Source: Prochlorococcaceae cyanobacterium jk18x1bzbins.87 (GTDB taxonomy: Bacteria; Cyanobacteriota; Cyanobacteriia; PCC-6307; Cyanobiaceae). From it: a stretch of DNA of 41,070 nt. The stretch covers positions 1 through 41,070 of the forward strand of contig JAJDUS010000073.1 of NCBI GenBank assembly GCA_022826535.1. Reading direction: 5' to 3'. Below are positions 1 to 9,463 of this stretch, one piece after another. The translations under genes were made by a program, and so were the position numbers. A model generated the notes under the pieces. The model was not told where the DNA came from and did not search any database. It was given only the letters and a program-made list of their open reading frames with translations. Positions within the stretch are counted from its first letter, which is position 1. Each line of letters starts with the position of its first letter.

Positions 1-283
1 TGTAGAAGAGTTGGACGCAATGCACTCGCAAGATGGACTCCAGCAGATAGGGAACTCTCCCCTTGCCTGCTTTGGGGTAGTACGGCCTAATCTGCTCCAC
101 CAGCCGCTCCCAGCGGATGAGTCGATCCATCCCCTCCAGAAACAGCTCCCGCCCCGCCTTCCCCTTCTTGGTCTTGGTCTCCTACTCAAGGTCAGCAAAG
201 CTCTTCTCCAGGCTCTTCATGCCAGGGAAGCTCCAACCATCCCTTTATCTTACCACTTGTAGAAACTTGTTCAGAGATGCCAT
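1..283 (-). mobile_element. IS5-family transposase fragment, cut by the window edge
   Basis: Read on the minus strand from an ATG at 220, this encodes the N-terminus of an IS5-group transposase: 'MKSLEKSFADLE', a stop, then 'GRELFLEGMDRLIRWERLVE' and 'YYPKAGKGRVPYLLE'. This matches the family's usual opening (a FADLE stretch, then PW-type helix, PYYPKAG, RRPYPLE). An in-frame TAG at 182-184 interrupts it, so the copy is probably dead. Near 264-282 the sequence aacttgttcagagatgcca resembles the terminal inverted repeat of the small element at 40222-40332, which suggests this is the element's left end and that the two are related. The rest lies outside the window. Confidence 0.7.
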
Positions 284-443
284 AGATGCAGCGACAAGCC
301 ATTCAGACTGTTGAAATTAACTTGGTCTTCCTCCGTAAAGCTCAGTGTCGGACTCCTGTAAAAGTCTGTCTTTTTAGAGAATTCATCAAAGAATGATGCG
401 ACAAAGAACTGATTGCCGTTCTCTTCGAAGCGATCCACCGAGG

Positions 444-1094
444 TCAGCACTCCGTCTGGACCTGGTTCAAACTATCGTCGGATCGAAAAGCACCCCCAGC
501 TGTCAGTGCCAAGGCAGAACCCTCTGTATGGGGAAGGGCTTCCAAGTGGAAGGGGACGTCAGGGAGCCCGTTAGCGACCATTTTCTCCCACTCACGGTGG
601 CCACCATCTGTTGTGAAGAAAAGTCCCTGCTCCCCGGATGTCGCGTTGACGTAGATAATATCAGGGTTGACCGGAGAAATGCTCATGGCATGGAAATCAA
701 CGTCCTGCATAGATAGCGTCTTGAATGTCTTGCCATTATCTTCGCTGGTAATGAAACCAAGATTCCCACCGGATTCAGGATGTCCGCCTGCAGTAATCCT
801 GCCCAGAGCAGACCTGGAGATATCCATTGCCATGAAATCAGGACAGAACGAAGTTACATTTGCCCAGCTCTATTTTCCGTTTTCTAAGTAAACTAAGCCT
901 CGGTGAGTTCCGACAAATAAGCGTTTAGCATCAGGATCTAGCGCAATGGCGTGAATATGATTGTTGCTTAACCAATCATCTGCGGGGTAGATGTGACTCC
1001 CATCAGCGCGGATCAAGTTTGATTGACTAGAAAACAAGGCAGCCAGCAGAAGAGTGACTGGAATGGAGAGAAAAGCAAACCAGAGCTTGCACAT
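444..1094 (-). pseudogene. Exported F510_1955-like beta-propeller (BNR/sialidase-type repeats), interrupted by a stop
   Basis: The product starts with a signal-peptide-like segment (MCKLWFAFLSIPVTLLLAAL), followed by 'NNHIHAIALDPDAKRLFVGT' and 'THRGLVYLENG'. After an in-frame TAG at 870-872 the same frame continues with 'GHPESGGNLGFITSEDNGKT', 'DVDFHAMSISPVNPDIIYV' and 'LFFTTDGG'. These are the repeat signatures of the F510_1955 glycosylhydrolase-like family of secreted propellers, whose biochemical role is not established. The two halves are in exact register, so a single nonsense change (CAG to TAG would do) is the only lesion seen. The frame closes naturally at 444. Another open minus-strand stretch at 278-474 has no recognisable homology. 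Confidence 0.7.
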
Positions 1095-1320
1095 GGCCGT
1101 CAGGGTAGTGTGGGTTGACCGGAGGGCTGGAGGCACCAGGAAAATCCTGGCATTCCGGGATGAACGCAGGGCGCGCCAGGGGCAATGGGCCGGGGGCAGT
1201 TGCTTCAGGCAGGCAGTAAGTGGGTGGTCATTCAAATTAGCATGAGTTGCTCGATAAGGGACAGCAGTCCAAGGGGAAGCGGCTGATCAGTAGATCCCTT
1301 ACTTCCCTTATTTGCCGCTA

Positions 1321-2139
1321 GGGTTCAGGACTCATCATATGAGGAATGATCCTCTCACCAGAGAGGCCGCCCCAAGAGAGCACCAGGAGGGGATGGGTGA
1401 TGGCCCAGTTGTTTGGACTCAGCGCGGAGCAGGTTGATGGCATCCGCCTCTTGTTTCCCAAGGAACGTGGCGTGAAGCGGGTGGATGACAGGTAAGGTAT
1501 TCATGTCATTCAGAAGGGTCTACGCTGGGTGGATGCCCCTGCTGCCTATGGTCCCCACAAAACCCTCGCTGGTGAGACAAGGGTGTTTTTGAGCTGATCT
1601 TTTCTGAGTTGTCAGCATCCGATGTCACAGAGCCAGAGGTCCTGATGATTGACGCCACTGATCTCAAAGCCCATCCCACGGCGGTCCAGCCTCAACAAGG
1701 GGGTGCCCCCCCGCCTGATTGGTCGTACCAAGGGGGGCATGACCAGCAAGCTTCATGGGGTCTGTGACAGTAAAGGTGGTCCCCTGCAACTCCACCGGAG
1801 TGAGGGGCAATGCAGTGACTTCACCGGTGCTGATGGGGTGCTCAAAGACCTGCCGCCTGCGGCAACCGTGATGGGGGATCAAGGGTATGACAGGGACAAA
1901 ATCCGTAAGATGCTGGCCCAGCAGGGCATCACACCTTGCATCCTGCCCCATCGCTGCCGCAAGAAACCAGTCCACTACAGCAAGAGACTGGATCGCAAGG
2001 GTCACAAAATCGAGACGCTCTTTTCCCGACAGCAGGACTGGCGGCCCATTGCAACCCGCTACGACGGCTGCCGCCCCCGTCTTCCGTTCTGCCATCCTCC
2101 TGGCCGCCGTTGGCCTCTCCTGGTTATGAGTCCTGACCC
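1321..2139 (+). mobile_element. IS5-family (IS427-like) element, decayed
   Basis: An 819-bp element with readable ends. The left end is gggttcaggactcat (from 1321); the right end, read on the minus strand, is gggtcaggactcat (to 2139), the same with one T lost. Both ends lie inside CTAG (1318-1321 and 2139-2142), consistent with duplication of a TA target. It carries a broken transposase (1400-2129). The DNA to the right is a DUF499 fragment but the DNA to the left is not, so the insertion sits at a rearrangement breakpoint rather than in an intact gene. Confidence 0.75.
1400..2129 (+). pseudogene. IS5-family transposase, multiple frameshifts
   Basis: The start encodes MAQLFGLSAEQVDGIRLLFP then KERGVKRVDDR and a stop. 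Further on, in changing frames, come 'GLRWVDAPAAYGPHKTL', 'LIGRTKGGMTSKLHGV', 'MGDQGYDRDKIRKML', 'HKIETLFSRQQDWRPIATRY' and 'FRSAILLAAVGLSWL'. This is the full order of motifs of the DUF4096/DDE_Tnp_1 transposases of the IS427 group, including the DxGYD segment and the C-terminal IE-F-R-DWR-ATRYD block. Stops near 1493 and 1595 and a frameshift near 2060 make it inactive. The R-x-K of the usual 'GRLKDWRR' has become 'SRQQDWRP'. Confidence 0.75.
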
Positions 2140-2142
2140 TAG

Positions 2143-2811
2143 GGCCAAGGTGGACATCAGTGTAGCATTGGGGGCAGAGTTCACTGCCTTGATCAAGTCG
2201 GTGAGGAAGGGGGTGAGCTGCTCGGCGGCCTAGCCAATGGCAGCCCCCTTGAGCTTGCGCAAGTAAATGGAGAGCTCATCCATGAGGATCAGCACGGGCC
2301 GCTCGCCCATGAGTTCCCGCAGGGTTTCTGCTCCGGGGGCGCTGTCCCCAGACGGTCGCTGTTGCAGATGGGCCCATAACCGTGCCGCCCTGCCAACTGC
2401 ACGGCCAACTCCCCCCAGGTCGTCCTGGCCAGGAGGTCTCCTTCCATCCGCCGGCCGTTGGGGTCGGCGTTCTCCCCGTCAAACACCGCCACCGTCCCCG
2501 GCTAGTGGGGCAGCGTGGCTGGCTCCACAAACTCTTCCAGGTTGGGGATCTGCCGGGGCATGGTAAGGATGTGGTTGAGGCCGGTCAGGGTATGGGTCTT
2601 CCCGCCGTCATAATTTTGGTGTCCAGCCGGAGGATGCTGCCCAAGTGGCTGTCAGCGCCGGTAAAAAGAAGAGGGTGGGATTTCTGTAGAGTTCCGGTAC
2701 TTTACCCGTGAGCACCTGACTCAGGTCAGCGGCAAAGTCGTTACCATGGATCCGGCCTTCAAGAACATCCTGGCGAGGACGGCACAGGTCGTAGATGGTG
2801 GGGGGACGCAT
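2143..2811 (-). pseudogene. Eroded 5' fragment of the DUF499 ATPase gene
   Basis: The minus strand from 2811 reads MRPPTIYDLCRPRQDVLEGR, 'DFAADLSQVLTGKVPELY', nearly the same as the start of the DUF499 gene at 23373. About 60 bp present in the intact copy (around 23165-23235) are missing here, which removes residues after 'LFF' and shifts the frame. Later stretches ('DGENADPNGRRMEGDLLA', 'TWGELAVQLAGRHGYG', then the MDELSIYL region with changes) remain recognisable in other frames. The copy stops at the inserted IS near 2142. It belongs to repeat R1 (2143-3190) and cannot make a working ATPase. Confidence 0.85.
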
Positions 2812-3190
2812 GGGATCAGTGGTCAAGGCCCCCGGGGCTGATGGTGCTTGAGGGATTCTCCCACTGTGGCGCCAAGACCTTGTCCCTGGTGGACATAACA
2901 GGTGGCAGGAGCCAGCAGTAAGCCCCGTGGGAGACCATTTCATGCGATCTTCCGGCTTCAGGGGAGCCCGGTGGTTTCAGGGATCACCAGGTCTCTGTTT
3001 CTGAGTTGCTCCCCCGGGTCTTCCCGCCACCCCCGCCGCCCGGGAGCCCTGCGGATCCAGCCGGGCCTGAATCAACCGTTGGCGGCGTGGTGATGACCGT
3101 GGTAGTGGATGTGCTGGTGGCCTGGATTGATCCCCGGGTGCGGCTCTGAACCCCAGAATGGGAAGCCCCTGGGCGCTTGCCATGGCATCG
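2143..3190. repeat. Direct repeat R1 (partner 22646-23746)
   Basis: About 1.05 kb that aligns in the same orientation with 22646-23746. It includes the DUF499 5' part, the upstream spacer (shared stretches such as ctcccactgtggcgccaaga and ttcagggatcaccaggtctc) and the first four codons of the lyase gene. In both copies these read M-A-S-P (here ATG GCA TCG CCC then TAA). Homology stops at about 3190. The copies differ by scattered substitutions and one ~60-bp deletion, so the duplication is not recent. Confidence 0.85.
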
Positions 3191-6100
3191 CCCTAAAGCC
3201 TTCAGGAAGTCCTCCCGTGAATCGCTCCTCCCGCCGCTTCCCGCCAGTTCCATGGCCCGCTGTTGTGGAAACAGGGGGCTGCCGGGAACCCACAGTTCAC
3301 AGCTCTCGCTGTGGTGGTCGTAGTAGGTGGGATCACAGGTGATGCGGAGTTGCTGCCTCAGTCCGGGTTGGGTCCAGGCGAAGTCCCGTTGGCCGATCCT
3401 GCGGGCGCCGCAGCCTGGCGGCAGCAGCTCAGGGCGTTCAAGGATGGCCTCCAGATCCTGCAAGCTCAGGGGTGGCGGCTGCAGTTGGTTCACCACCTGC
3501 CCCATGGCCTCCGGATCCTGCCCATCGTCCAGGTCAAGGCCGTGGACTTCTGGCACCTGCTGCACCGCCGCCATGGCAAGGTCCCGTGCTGTTTGGCGGT
3601 GCTCCCGGCCAACCATGACGGCCCGGCCAATGGCGACGGAGGCAGCCTCGGCCAGGATCGGCTGCAGCGTCCCCACCACCTGCTCAAACATCTGAATGCG
3701 ATCCTTGAGGGCCTTGTAGACATCGGTCTCCACGGTGCCTTCCAGGTGAAGGTTGATGACCTGCATTTTGGGGTGCTGCTGACCGATGCGGTCGATGCGG
3801 CCAATACGCTGCTCCACCCGCATGGGGTTCCAGGGCATGTCGTAGTTGATCAAGGCGCCGCAGAACTGGAAGTTGAGGCCTTCGGCGGCGGCATCGGTGC
3901 AGAGAAGGATCCGGGCAGCCCCCTGGCGGAAGCGTTGTTTCGTGTCTTCCCGGGTGAGGCATTGCCACACTCCTCCCCTGTCGAGGAACTGGCCCCCCTT
4001 GCCGGTGAAGGCCATCAGGCTGGTGTGGCCTGCGGCCACCAGCAGTTGCTTGAGCGCATCCACCGTGTCGGTGTATTGGGAGAAGACAATCACCTGGCGA
4101 TAGCCTTCTGCCTGCAGCTCATCCAGGGCGCGCCGTAAGGCATCCCCCTTGCTCTCCTGCCCCATCAGGGGCCGGGCCTGCTCCAGCAGTTCCCTGACGG
4201 CATTGCGCTCCTCCCGCAGGGACATCGCCTCAAGTGTGTGCCCCATCCCTTCGGAGTCCATGGTGAGTTCACTGCCAAGGTCCTCGTCTTCGCTGGCGGC
4301 CACATCGTCCTCGTCCGGTTGCTGGAGTTGGCCGCTCAGACGCTTGTCCAGTGTGGCCACCAGGGCCGCCACGCTGCTGGCCAGCCGCCGGCGGTAAATG
4401 GTCATCACGAAGCCCACAGCAGATCTTGTCTGAGCATCGGCCTTGCCGTACTGGGTGGAAATGAAGTCCTCCACCGCGTCGTAGAGGACCCGTTCCTGGG
4501 CGCTGCTCTCCAGGAAGCAGTCCTCCACGTGCCGTTGGCCGATAGCCAGATCCATGGCCCCTCGCTGCTGGTAGGCCCGCAGCAGATTGCGGCTGTGGCG
4601 GGAGATCAGGCCCTGCACCGGTGTCCAGCGCCTGGCCAATGCCAGGACAGCCCGGCGCGACTCAATATCCAGATTGCGGCGGGAGAGGGGATCCCGATCC
4701 TCCAGGGCATGCAACACCTTGCGGCGCTTGAGTCTTGACTCCCGCAGCGCTTCAGGGAAGGCGGAAAGCGGCAGCGCACCGAAGTGGTCCACTGTGCTTT
4801 GCCAGAGCTGGGCCAGGGCGGCCATGGTGGCGTCATCCGGGTTCTCCTGCTCCACCCATTGAAAAAAGTGGCTGAAGGTCTCCTCCGTCCATTGCGGGGG
4901 CAGGCCCAGCAGACCCAGCAAATCCCACACCTCCAGAGGACTCACCTGCATGGGGGTGGCGGTGAGCAGCAGCAACCCCTGGGTGCGGGACCGGAGTTGT
5001 TGCATGAGTTGCATCATGGTGTTGGGCCGCTGGCGCTCTACGCCACAGCCGCTGGCATCCCGGCGGGTGCGGGCGTGGTGGGCTTCATCCAGCACCACCA
5101 GGTCCCAGGGTTGAGCGTCCAATACCTCCTGCTGGCGCTCCCGGCGCCGCAACAGATGACTGGAAACCAGCACACAGGGTTCCACCGTCCAGCCGGAGCG
5201 GTCCACCGGCTGGGACGTGCCGCAGGGCCGCAGGGGCGTGGCTTGCCACTCCAGGGATTTTCCGGTGTAGATGGGCCAGTCGAGGGCGAACTTCTCCCGC
5301 AGCTCCCGCTGCCACTGCTTGAGGATGGAGGCTGGCGCCATCACCAGGATGCGTTGCGCCCTGCCGCTCAGCCAGGCCTGGCGCAGCAGCAGACCAGCTT
5401 GAACCGTTTTGCCCAGACCCACCTCGTCGGCGATCAGCAGCCGGGGCGGCCAGCGTTGCCAGAGCCGCTGAAAGGCTCTGTGCTGGTGGGGCCATGGGGT
5501 GACAGCGCTGGTGGCTTCCCCAACGCGCTCGCTACCGGGCAGGCCACTGGCGGCCACGTGGAGCACGTAATTCCAGACAATGCGGCGGCGCTGGTCAATG
5601 TCTGACGGGGCAGCGGGCATCGACTCCGGCCGGGGCTCAGCCGGTGGCGGCGCCGTGACGTGGGCCCTGAGACGCTGGGGCAGCCCTTCCGTGGGCTGGA
5701 AAATGGCCAACTGCCGACGGACGGCATCGGGTAGGGTGAAGGTGCGGGCCCCGTCGTCCCGATTCTGCCAAAGGCGCAGAAAGCCGGCCTCCAACTCGTC
5801 AATGTCCTTCTCGCCATCGCGCTGCCAGGAACAGAACGTGGTCAAGGACTCGTAGTTGCTGCTCCAGCCGTTGGGGGTTTCGTTGACGCTGCCGCTGAAG
5901 GCCAGGCGCTGGCCATGGCAGTCTTCAATGATGCCTTCCTTGGCGTGGAAGATGGCGCCGTCATTGGCCACCTGCCCATGGTGGAGGGGCAGGGCCACAC
6001 GGATCTCCAGGTGGCCATGGTCCACCAGCCAGGCCAGCAGCTCAGCTCCCAAGGCCCCATCATCCTCGCCACCCGGTTGCACATGCCGGAACGGAAACGT

Positions 6101-6406
6101 GCGCACCAGACGATCACTCAGCACTTGCTCCACTGCCGCGCCGTTGGCAATGGCGGTGATGTCCTGCTGGCTGAGAAAAACACCGGTGATCAGCCGCATC
6201 TGACCATGGCCGCGCCCATCCGGCGTTGCGGCCGCCAACTGCTCCACCCCGTCCAGCACCTGGAGCAAGGCGCGGCTGGTGAAGTAGCCCGTACTGCGCC
6301 AGTAGCGCACCGCATCCATCAGCGCCGGCTTGTAGAAACCCTCCAGCAAGCTCTCCACAGAGCTGCTGAAACGCCGTTTCCAAGCATGATCGGCAAGCCC
6401 GGCCAT
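2984..6406 (-). CDS. PLD-like / SNF2-family helicase of an Hma- or DISARM-like defence set
   Basis: A large two-part protein. The N-terminal ~250 residues carry phospholipase D-like signatures (FHAKEG near 154, FSGSVNET near 171 followed by GWSSNYES). The rest is an SNF2/HepA-type ATPase: Walker A in ADEVGLGKT (~326), DEAH (~440), TATPMQ (~482), VIVFSQY (~772) and RIGRIDRIGQ (~867). It should translocate on DNA. Its neighbours, a DUF1156 methylase 57 bp upstream and a distant DUF499 ATPase, match the helicase-methylase-ATPase (Hma) grouping described from defence-island surveys. ATG 6406 is preferred over an in-frame TTG at 6430; neither has a clear ribosome-binding site. Residues after about 1072 are encoded by repeat R1, so the last ~70 residues, including a Thr run and a Gly run, are foreign read-through. 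Confidence 0.85.
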   Translation of the reverse strand: MAGLADHAWKRRFSSSVESLLEGFYKPALMDAVRYWRSTGYFTSRALLQVLDGVEQLAAATPDGRGHGQMRLITGVFLSQQDITAIANGAAVEQVLSDRLVRTFPFRHVQPGGEDDGALGAELLAWLVDHGHLEIRVALPLHHGQVANDGAIFHAKEGIIEDCHGQRLAFSGSVNETPNGWSSNYESLTTFCSWQRDGEKDIDELEAGFLRLWQNRDDGARTFTLPDAVRRQLAIFQPTEGLPQRLRAHVTAPPPAEPRPESMPAAPSDIDQRRRIVWNYVLHVAASGLPGSERVGEATSAVTPWPHQHRAFQRLWQRWPPRLLIADEVGLGKTVQAGLLLRQAWLSGRAQRILVMAPASILKQWQRELREKFALDWPIYTGKSLEWQATPLRPCGTSQPVDRSGWTVEPCVLVSSHLLRRRERQQEVLDAQPWDLVVLDEAHHARTRRDASGCGVERQRPNTMMQLMQQLRSRTQGLLLLTATPMQVSPLEVWDLLGLLGLPPQWTEETFSHFFQWVEQENPDDATMAALAQLWQSTVDHFGALPLSAFPEALRESRLKRRKVLHALEDRDPLSRRNLDIESRRAVLALARRWTPVQGLISRHSRNLLRAYQQRGAMDLAIGQRHVEDCFLESSAQERVLYDAVEDFISTQYGKADAQTRSAVGFVMTIYRRRLASSVAALVATLDKRLSGQLQQPDEDDVAASEDEDLGSELTMDSEGMGHTLEAMSLREERNAVRELLEQARPLMGQESKGDALRRALDELQAEGYRQVIVFSQYTDTVDALKQLLVAAGHTSLMAFTGKGGQFLDRGGVWQCLTREDTKQRFRQGAARILLCTDAAAEGLNFQFCGALINYDMPWNPMRVEQRIGRIDRIGQQHPKMQVINLHLEGTVETDVYKALKDRIQMFEQVVGTLQPILAEAASVAIGRAVMVGREHRQTARDLAMAAVQQVPEVHGLDLDDGQDPEAMGQVVNQLQPPPLSLQDLEAILERPELLPPGCGARRIGQRDFAWTQPGLRQQLRITCDPTYYDHHSESCELWVPGSPLFPQQRAMELAGSGGRSDSREDFLKALGRCHGKRPGASHSGVQSRTRGSIQATSTSTTTVITTPPTVDSGPAGSAGLPGGGGGGKTRGSNSETETW

Positions 6407-6478
6407 GGTTTCAGAGTTGCTTGTGGGCAAGGAGGGCGCTTCATCCCAACTTTAGGGGGAATCAGTCCAACAAAGCCG

Positions 6479-9463
6479 TCAGCGGGTCGCCAGGTCCCCC
6501 ATGGCCAACTCCAGTTGCTTGGGTGTGCCCACCTGCTCAGCAAAAGCCAGGCGGCGCAAGTTCTCCAGGGCTTCAAAATCGGACGCCGCCGGCAGCGCCG
6601 CCTTCACGGGATCAAAACCGGTGTAACGGGCCGAGAGGGGCAACACCTCCAGCACCGCCTCCAGGGCGGTAAGGAAGTCAACGCTCTTGGCCAGGTTGTT
6701 GTCGCTCACCACCTGCTGGGCGGCATTGAGGTCCGTGGCCCTGGCCCGGTGGGCGCAATGGTGCAGGGCGTCAATCCAGGCGCGGCCGCCGTCAGGCGCC
6801 CCCAGCTTGCCCTTGCCGGCCCGGGTGGAGCTATCCCAGAGGATCAGGTTGCTGGTCTTCTTCTCCGCCAACGTCCCCACCACCTTCTTGTCCAGATCCA
6901 GACCCACCACCCGGGCCAGGCGCAGGGCCTCATCGTAGGGGAACTGGGGCGCCGCGAAGGCATCCCAGGCCAGCACAAACCACTCCGTGAGGGGATCCAG
7001 CCGGGCATGCCGCCGACCGGACGCGAGGGTTTCCATGCGCCAGGCCTTCACCTCCCGCCGGGCGGCATCCAGGGCGTCATCAGGGGTAACGGCGTAGGGG
7101 TCATGGTCTGCCAACCGCTCATCCAGGGTGGTTTGACGCCGCCCCCGCCGCCTGCCCGTCTCATCCATGGGCTTGGGTTGGCCCCGTTTGATAGGCCAAT
7201 GGCGGGAAAATTCCTCCAGCGCCGGGCCAAAACAGGAGAGATACAGATCCACGCCGCGGATGCCCGCCGCCTGGAACTGGGCAATGCGTTGGCGCACGGC
7301 CGCCTTCAAGCGGGGTTCCAGGTCTTCCCAATAGCGCACCCCATCGGCAGGATCCTTGGCCGGTCGCGGGCGACACACCAGCAACACCGTGCTGTTGGCG
7401 GCGGACTTGTCCTTGATGTGCAAAGAGCCCTCCGCCTCGGTATTGATGGGCCAGGAGGCGGTGATGGCAAAACCGGCATCCATCAGCCCCTTGGTGAGGG
7501 CATCCCAGGCGCCGGTGGCCTTGTGGGTGAACATCACGGTCATCACCCCATCCCCCTTGAGCACCCGGCGGCACTCGGCAAAGATGGCCGCCATCTTCTG
7601 CTGGTAGTCCAGCCCCGCCAACGCCTTGGCACCCTTTTTACCCCGGTGCAGCGCTGGATTGGCCACTGCCTCGTTCTCCTTGTCGGTGAGCGGGGCCATG
7701 AAAAGATCGGGATAAAGCAATCCGGCGGTGCGCTTCAGCCACACATAGAAGAAATCGCTCAGCTCCCCATACATGACGTTGTCGTAGTAGGGGGGATCCA
7801 TCACCACCACATCCACCGCGCCATCCGCCAGGTGGGTCATGGAATCCCCGGAGCCGCAGGAGATCACCACGGGGGGTGCTATTTTGCTCCCAACTGCTGG
7901 GCTGGTTGTTGATAGTAAAGGGCCAGAGGTTGGAGGGACTGATGGGTTCGGTGAAGTCAACGCGATTAATTCACCAATACACTTGGCAACCTGATTGAAG
8001 GCCCAATCATAGCCAAGGCCCACAACAAGACATGCCATTTCCGCATAGGACCATTTGATCGGGAAAGCGTGCTGGCGGAAAGTGTGGTCCATAACCTCAC
8101 GTTTGGCGTGCCAAGTAACGCAGCGCGAATTATAGTCAAGTAGCTTATCCAACGCCAAAGCGATATACCCCAGCGCCGCCCGGGTGCAGTCACTCAAGCC
8201 TTCGGGGTTTGCAGACTCCTCATTCACCAGCTCCCGGAATATCTCCACGCTGGTGCCGTGGCACAGCAGTTGGCGGGGTGAGAATAAATCACGCCAGAGG
8301 GGCATCCCGTACTGGATGGGGCGGTCGTCGTTGCAGATTTCGGGAAAGCGCTCATTGGGTACCATGTCCAACGCCTCCCACTCCGGCAGCTTGTCGGCCA
8401 AGGCGGCGGCGATGGCGGCGCTGTTGTCGTCCTCCGGTCGTGGCGCCCGGTAGCCCCGCTGCCATTTGGCCTTTTTGGGCTTGCCCGTTTTGGTGTATTC
8501 CGTGGGCAATTTGCGTTTGAACACCACCGCGAACAACTGCTCCCCCATGCCGCCAGCCTGGGCCTGGGCCTTCACCTGCTGGCCGTCAATCACCCGGCCA
8601 CAATCGGGATAGGGGCAGGTGGCGTCTCCCCCCTTCACCGTGCCCGCGCTCTGCTCCCCCAGCGCTGCCACAATCTCGAACCCGCAGTGGCGGCTGGTAT
8701 CCCCCGGTCCGGCCCCCAGGTGGGGCGCCACCTTCACCCCCGTGCCGTCGGGCGCCAGCCGCCAGTTGGGGGAAAGGGGCACCCTGCCGCCGCAATAGGG
8801 GCAGGTGATGGTGCGGGTCCATAGATAGCCATCTGGACGGCAGTCGGCTAAAGGCTCAGGAGGAAAAACCCAACCCAGCCGCTCGCGCACACGACGCGCC
8901 AGTTCATGGCCAAGGCGTTGGACCTCATCCACCAGAGCAGAACCGAATTTCGTTGGCCACTCCAAGGTGGCTTTCTCCACCAGCACCGCCACTGGATTGA
9001 TGTCGTTGGCATAGGTGGTGCATCCCAGGCGCAGGGCTTCAAAGGGAATAGCGCCGCCTCCAGTCGTGGGGTCCAGCACAGTGGGCTTGGCGATACCCAG
9101 CTTCCGCGCTTCTTCCAACAGCCAGAATGCTTCCTTCTCGCTGGGCAGGTAGCTGAAAGCGCGGCTGTAGCCGTAGGCATCGGCCCCAAGTCGAACTCCT
9201 TCGCGTGTGGCCTTGGCAATGCGCCGCTTCGCCGCCACCGGATCCCCATGAATCCCCAGCATGTGCATGAAGGTTTTGCGGTCGGCATCAGCGGGCAGGA
9301 GGGAGGCCAGCACCGCCGCCCGGGAAGCCACCAGGGGCCGCCGTGCCCACCAGACATGGAGGTAGTAGATGGGTGGCAACGCCGTCATGGAGCGGCGCTC
9401 CCGCACGCTCTCCTCCCCCAACTCGGCGATGGGCAGCCACGACTCGATCAGGCGGTTGGTCAT
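6479..9463 (-). CDS. DUF1156-family DNA methyltransferase
   Basis: A protein of 994 aa starting MTNRLIESWLPIAELGEESV, the characteristic opening of DUF1156 proteins, followed by HVWWARRPLVASRAAVLAS. An SAM-binding motif is visible at ~131 (DPTTGGGAIPFEALRLG) with NDINPVA further on. A zinc-ribbon-like pair follows (CPYCGG ~221 and CPYPDCG). The catalytic DPPYYDNVMYGELSDFFY of an amino-methyltransferase is at ~554. The role inferred from the family is self-marking in a defence system whose effectors are the adjacent helicase and the DUF499 ATPase. The helicase starts 57-73 bp downstream, so the two are probably co-transcribed. An upstream in-frame start at 9523 would add 20 residues unlike the family; ATG 9463 matches homologues' N-termini. 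No internal lesion seen. Confidence 0.85.
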   Translation of the reverse strand: MTNRLIESWLPIAELGEESVRERRSMTALPPIYYLHVWWARRPLVASRAAVLASLLPADADRKTFMHMLGIHGDPVAAKRRIAKATREGVRLGADAYGYSRAFSYLPSEKEAFWLLEEARKLGIAKPTVLDPTTGGGAIPFEALRLGCTTYANDINPVAVLVEKATLEWPTKFGSALVDEVQRLGHELARRVRERLGWVFPPEPLADCRPDGYLWTRTITCPYCGGRVPLSPNWRLAPDGTGVKVAPHLGAGPGDTSRHCGFEIVAALGEQSAGTVKGGDATCPYPDCGRVIDGQQVKAQAQAGGMGEQLFAVVFKRKLPTEYTKTGKPKKAKWQRGYRAPRPEDDNSAAIAAALADKLPEWEALDMVPNERFPEICNDDRPIQYGMPLWRDLFSPRQLLCHGTSVEIFRELVNEESANPEGLSDCTRAALGYIALALDKLLDYNSRCVTWHAKREVMDHTFRQHAFPIKWSYAEMACLVVGLGYDWAFNQVAKCIGELIALTSPNPSVPPTSGPLLSTTSPAVGSKIAPPVVISCGSGDSMTHLADGAVDVVVMDPPYYDNVMYGELSDFFYVWLKRTAGLLYPDLFMAPLTDKENEAVANPALHRGKKGAKALAGLDYQQKMAAIFAECRRVLKGDGVMTVMFTHKATGAWDALTKGLMDAGFAITASWPINTEAEGSLHIKDKSAANSTVLLVCRPRPAKDPADGVRYWEDLEPRLKAAVRQRIAQFQAAGIRGVDLYLSCFGPALEEFSRHWPIKRGQPKPMDETGRRRGRRQTTLDERLADHDPYAVTPDDALDAARREVKAWRMETLASGRRHARLDPLTEWFVLAWDAFAAPQFPYDEALRLARVVGLDLDKKVVGTLAEKKTSNLILWDSSTRAGKGKLGAPDGGRAWIDALHHCAHRARATDLNAAQQVVSDNNLAKSVDFLTALEAVLEVLPLSARYTGFDPVKAALPAASDFEALENLRRLAFAEQVGTPKQLELAMGDLATR

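Noticed and set aside
278-474. Minus-strand open stretch (VLTSVDRFEENGNQ...)
   Set aside because: No start codon in a plausible place, no homology recognised, and it ends within the transposon terminus; treated as chance.
3263-5605. Plus-strand open frames of 291 and 273 codons
   Set aside because: Antisense to the SNF2 helicase core; composition only.
5915-7912. A 665-codon plus-strand open frame
   Set aside because: It lies wholly antisense to the helicase and methylase, both of which have clear motifs. Long antisense frames are usual in GC-rich DNA, and its translation is low-complexity (G, H, Q, L-rich).
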